In this document: positions 31,300-34,286 of the stretch, piece after piece
How positions within the stretch are numbered: the stretch's first letter is position 1
How the letters are laid out: each line of letters starts with the position of its first letter
Source: Verrucomicrobiota bacterium
GTDB taxonomy: Bacteria > Verrucomicrobiota > Verrucomicrobiia > Chthoniobacterales > UBA10450
Length of the DNA: 34,286 nucleotides
Assembly (NCBI GenBank): GCA_003219415.1
Contig: QHOS01000032.1
Coordinates: forward strand, 1-34,286
Reading direction: 5' to 3'
Notes under the pieces: model-generated
What the model saw: the letters and a program-made list of their open reading frames with translations, nothing else
Told to the model about the DNA's origin: nothing
Database searches by the model: none
Program-made: the position numbers and the translations under genes

Positions 31300-33534
31300 A
31301 TGAGATCATCTCTACGACAGTCACTGGCGCTTTGCGCCATTCTTTTTACGGCCACAATCGCGGCTCCGCCGGCCATGGCGGCGTCGAGAGAAACAATTGC
31401 CATGTCGGTTGGCCGCCTCCTGGAGGAGGGTCATTACACCCGTCAAAAGCTCAATGAGGACGTTTCGCGGAAATTTTTGCAGACGTATCTGGAGATGCTC
31501 GATTTCAGCCATCTCTTTTTTACTCAGAAGGATGTCGATGACCTAAATGCGAAGTATGGCAATTCGATGGCCGGGGACGTGCTGCTCGGCAATCTCAAAC
31601 CCGCCTACGAGATTTACGCTCTCTACACCAAGCGCATGGACGACCGTGTCGCTAAAATCAAAGAGCTATTGAAGCAGCCGATCGACTTCAAGGGCAGCGC
31701 CACCGTTGAACTGAGCCGTCAAAAGTCGTCGTGGCCAAAAGATGACGCCGAAGCCGATCAACTCTGGCGCGGTAGGATTGCGAACGAACTCTTGCAGGAA
31801 CATTTGAGCGAGCATCCTATTGAGCCTCCTGCGCAACTCGTTGCACGCCGCTACGATCGCCTCGCCCGTAACGTCCATGAGGAAGATAAGGACGAGCAAA
31901 TGAAGCTCTATCTCGATGCGCTAGCCCAGGCGTATGACCCGCATTCGGAATACTTGAGCAAGGCCGACATGAAGAATTTCAGCATCAACATGGGCCTCTC
32001 GCTTGTGGGCATCGGCGCCATGCTTCGGTCGGAGGACGGCTACGCTAAAATTGAAAGCTTGGTACCTGGCGGGCCGGCGCAAGCCGATGGAAGACTTAAG
32101 GTAGGTGACCGGATCACTGCAGTAGCGCAGGGCCCGGCCGATTACGTTGATGTTCGCGAGATGCGCTTGGACAAAGTTGTCGAGATGATTCGCGGGAAGA
32201 AAGGCACGCACGTGCGTTTGCTCGTGATTCCTTCGGATGCCACAGATCCTTCTCGCCGAAAAAATGTCGAACTGGTGCGCGATGAAATTAAGCTGAAGGA
32301 TCAGGAAGCCCGCGCCGATATCATTATTAGGAAAGACGAGAACGGCGATCCCATAAAACTTGGATGGCTTACGCTGCCTTCGTTTTATGCCGACATGGAC
32401 AAGCATCAGAAAAGCACGACGCGCGACGTGCTGGCATTGCTCAAACGGCTCAAGAAAGAAAACATCGCTGGCTTGGTCATCGACCTGCGACGAAATGGGG
32501 GTGGCTCACTGGAGGAAGCACTGTCCCTCACGGGCCTGTTTTTGAAGTCTGGTCCGATCGTTCAGACGAAAGATTATAACGGAAGCATTAGAGTCTCGGC
32601 CAATCCCGATCCGGGCATCGCTTATTCCGGACCGATGGTCGTTTTAACCAGCCGGCAAAGCGCGTCCGCCAGCGAAATTTTCGCGGCCGCTCTTCAGGAT
32701 TATGGTCGCGCTGTGGTTGTTGGCGATAAGAACACGTTCGGCAAAGGCACCGTGCAGACGATTCTTCCGATTGGCAGGTTCGCTTCACTTCTCGGCAGCC
32801 GTTCGGATGAGGATGGTGCGTTGAAATTGACGATCCAAAAATTTTATCGGGTGGCAGGCGGTTCCACACAGCTTCACGGCGTGGCTTCCGACGTTATTCT
32901 GCCGAGCTTGAGCGATCTTCCGGAATTTGGCGAAGGTGCACTAAAGAACGCGCTCGCCTATGATGAGGTGGCGAAGGCGAGATACACGAAGTGGTCGGAC
33001 AGCCACTCCCTGTTTATCGATCAACTGCGGCGACGCTCGGAAGAGCGGGTCAAGAACGATCCGGAATTCCACTACGTGATGGAGGACATCGGACGTTTGC
33101 GTCACAAGCTCGATGAGAATCGGATTTCGCTAAACGAAGATCAGCGAAAGAAGGAGCTTCAGGAGGATAAACTGCGCAAGGAAACGCGGTCGAAGGAGCG
33201 CCTGGTGCGGAATCAGGAGGAGCCGCAGATTTATCGGGTGACACTCGACACGGTTGATAAACCGAACCTGCAATTGATCATGTATCCCGGGAAATTGGCC
33301 GAAGCAAAGAAGAATGGGACTACCCCCAAAGTTGATCCCGACGCTGCTTCGGATGCAGATACAGATTTGATCGGAGGCGCTGGCGGCGCGGATGATGATA
33401 CCAAGACACCGGCGATCGATCCGGAGCGCGACGAAGCGCTAAACATCTTGGCTGACCTTGTCGATCTCACGCGTGGGCCAAAGACGGCCAGTGCGAATAG
33501 CGTTGATAAGACCGCGCCCGAACAGCGGCCGTAA
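31300..33534 (+). CDS. prc: Periplasmic C-terminal processing protease Prc/Tsp (S41)
   Basis: The 744-residue protein has a signal peptide (QSLALCAILFTATIAAPPAM, cleavage near AMA), the helical Tsp N-terminal domain (about 30-205, including MLDFSHLFFTQKDVD), a PDZ domain (about 230-320; GIGAMLRSEDGYAKIESLVP), the S41 protease domain (about 335-545) and a DUF3340-like tail domain. Catalytic Ser is S456 in TSRQSASASEIFAAALQDYG and Lys is K482 in NTFGKGTVQT, as in E. coli Prc. The last ~75 residues are Asp- and Ala-rich. Prc trims or degrades periplasmic proteins, including peptidoglycan hydrolases. Start is ATG; no clear Shine-Dalgarno. Confidence 0.94.
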   Translation: MRSSLRQSLALCAILFTATIAAPPAMAASRETIAMSVGRLLEEGHYTRQKLNEDVSRKFLQTYLEMLDFSHLFFTQKDVDDLNAKYGNSMAGDVLLGNLKPAYEIYALYTKRMDDRVAKIKELLKQPIDFKGSATVELSRQKSSWPKDDAEADQLWRGRIANELLQEHLSEHPIEPPAQLVARRYDRLARNVHEEDKDEQMKLYLDALAQAYDPHSEYLSKADMKNFSINMGLSLVGIGAMLRSEDGYAKIESLVPGGPAQADGRLKVGDRITAVAQGPADYVDVREMRLDKVVEMIRGKKGTHVRLLVIPSDATDPSRRKNVELVRDEIKLKDQEARADIIIRKDENGDPIKLGWLTLPSFYADMDKHQKSTTRDVLALLKRLKKENIAGLVIDLRRNGGGSLEEALSLTGLFLKSGPIVQTKDYNGSIRVSANPDPGIAYSGPMVVLTSRQSASASEIFAAALQDYGRAVVVGDKNTFGKGTVQTILPIGRFASLLGSRSDEDGALKLTIQKFYRVAGGSTQLHGVASDVILPSLSDLPEFGEGALKNALAYDEVAKARYTKWSDSHSLFIDQLRRRSEERVKNDPEFHYVMEDIGRLRHKLDENRISLNEDQRKKELQEDKLRKETRSKERLVRNQEEPQIYRVTLDTVDKPNLQLIMYPGKLAEAKKNGTTPKVDPDAASDADTDLIGGAGGADDDTKTPAIDPERDEALNILADLVDLTRGPKTASANSVDKTAPEQRP

Positions 33535-33573
33535 CACAACCTTTCGCTCTTCGCCTTTCTCTGTTCTGTAATG

Positions 33574-33590
33574 GCAGCCGTGTCGGCTGC
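33574..33590. terminator. Hairpin between convergent prc and L,D-transpeptidase genes
   Basis: GCAGCCG (33574-33580) and CGGCTGC (33584-33590) form a perfect 7-bp stem around TGT, 40 bases after the prc stop and 33 bases after the transpeptidase stop. The position fits a shared terminator, but no T-run follows on either strand, so it may be an intergenic palindrome instead. Confidence 0.35.
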
Positions 33591-33622
33591 TTGCACTCGG
33601 CGCGCAACAAAAGGTTTGGGAC

Positions 33623-34219
33623 TTATCGCCACCACCAAGGTGGCGGCGGCGGAGCAAATCTTGGATCGAAGCGCGGGTCTCCAAATCTATTCGGGCTCCT
33701 TCGAAATGTCGGTCGTAACTGACCGAGGTAACGCCCGGTTGGCGTCCTTCCGTACACCGTGACCGGAGTGCCAACGCTGACTGAATTGAAAAACGCAATC
33801 GCGTACTGTTCCGGCATCCGGACACAGCCGTGCGATGCTGGATACCCCGGTAGATATCCGGCATGCATTCCATCGGCGCCGGCGAACCGCATGAAGTAAT
33901 GCATTGGCGCCGGAATAAATTTTCCTCCGGCCGGGACCGGCATGTCTGCATCTGCGTCGGCAACGATCGTGTTTCCACGAGAATCGACGATCTTGCCGTA
34001 CATACTCGAATAATGTGTTCGTTCCTTTTCCAAGACTTTGAAGGAACCCTTCTCCGTGAGATGCCCATAACGACCGCTCGAAATTGGCGAAGCGAGAGCG
34101 ACCCGCCCATTTTGCAGCAAGTAAACCCTCTGTTCCTCCAAATCGATTTCGACTGAAGTCTGTGCCCGCAATGAAATGGCGGCGCAGAAAAAGACCGGCA
34201 GCGCAATCGCGATCCTCAC
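33623..34219 (-). CDS. L,D-transpeptidase (YkuD domain)
   Basis: The 198-residue exported protein has a short signal peptide (IAIALPVFFCAAISLRAQ) and a YkuD catalytic domain: VEIDLEEQRVYLLQNGRVAL, SSGRYGHLTEKGSFKVLEKE, MHYFMRFAGADGMHAGYLPG and the active-site ASHGCVRMP with H119, H130 and Cys132. It would make 3-3 cross-links or attach proteins to peptidoglycan. The GTG at 34219 is the start; no Shine-Dalgarno is evident. After the domain a 40-residue tail is rich in Arg, Phe and Pro and ends in five Pro and three Trp plus Arg, unusual for the family. It converges on prc. Confidence 0.92.
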   Translation of the reverse strand: MRIAIALPVFFCAAISLRAQTSVEIDLEEQRVYLLQNGRVALASPISSGRYGHLTEKGSFKVLEKERTHYSSMYGKIVDSRGNTIVADADADMPVPAGGKFIPAPMHYFMRFAGADGMHAGYLPGYPASHGCVRMPEQYAIAFFNSVSVGTPVTVYGRTPTGRYLGQLRPTFRRSPNRFGDPRFDPRFAPPPPPWWWR

Positions 34220-34286
34220 ACTGCTTTTAAACCCGTGCGATTCGCGAAAGTCGCAGGGCGAGATTACTCAAACTTTCTGTGGTGGC
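34220..34286. other. Upstream region of the L,D-transpeptidase gene
   Basis: These last 67 bases carry the presumed promoter side of the minus-strand transpeptidase gene. A small inverted repeat TGCGA/TCGCA lies near 34236-34255. I see no clear -35/-10 pair and no other gene. Confidence 0.3.

Overview
This 34.3 kb window looks like a chromosomal segment of a Gram-negative, free-living bacterium. A didermic envelope is suggested by an adenylyltransferase for ADP-heptose (RfaE2/HldE C-terminal type), a GT9 heptosyltransferase-family enzyme, a Prc/Tsp periplasmic protease, an L,D-transpeptidase and an AmgK/MurU-like pair. The secreted PQQ-propeller/LamG protein with Thr-Pro linkers, the DUF4912 protein and the overall gene style recall soil Verrucomicrobiota (Chthoniobacterales-like). 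That assignment is inference; there is no rRNA or other phylogenetic marker here. Few genes have a clear Shine-Dalgarno sequence, and several appear to start with GTG or TTG.

Layout. 1-2185 (+): 3' part of a secreted beta-propeller/LamG protein. 2186-3220: about 1 kb without a convincing gene, holding inverted repeats, a possible Thr-Pro-rich remnant and an intrinsic terminator. 3221-9715 (-): GT4 glycosyltransferase with an ATGA-coupled GNAT, thioredoxin reductase, a membrane-fused sulfite-oxidase-like molybdoenzyme, a YhhY-like acetyltransferase and a GT9 enzyme. 9762-14948 (-): 2OG-Fe(II) oxygenase, then (upstream in transcription order) GT2, an MgtE-like CBS/membrane protein and an extended SDR sugar epimerase joined by ATGA overlaps, then a DUF2064 transferase and a SAM methyltransferase. 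15168-21418 (+): a frameshifted cyclase-family gene, metF, a TVP38/VTT membrane protein, and mnmG-plsY-gpsA packed end to end. 21466-22607 (-): purN and the heptose adenylyltransferase. 22763-23509 (+): DUF4912 protein. 23542-26629 (-): two different APC-superfamily permeases. 26760-30475 (+): a duplicated retropepsin-like protein, a GFA-family protein, a small pentapeptide-periodic protein, and a sugar-1-phosphate nucleotidyltransferase/sugar kinase pair. 30514-31143 (-): MBL-fold hydrolase. 31300-33534 (+): Prc-type S41 protease. 33623-34219 (-): YkuD L,D-transpeptidase.

The recurrent theme is the cell envelope: glycan assembly (GT4, GT9, GT2, SDR, methyltransferase, oxygenase), heptose activation, phospholipid synthesis (PlsY/GpsA), likely peptidoglycan recycling and remodelling. 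Housekeeping genes (trxB, metF, mnmG, purN) are interspersed. I see no tRNA, rRNA, CRISPR array, prophage or insertion sequence. The parts most worth following up are the co-translated SDR/MgtE-like/GT2 trio inside the minus-strand glycan cluster, the membrane-fused molybdoenzyme, the pentapeptide-periodic mini-protein and the broken cyclase.
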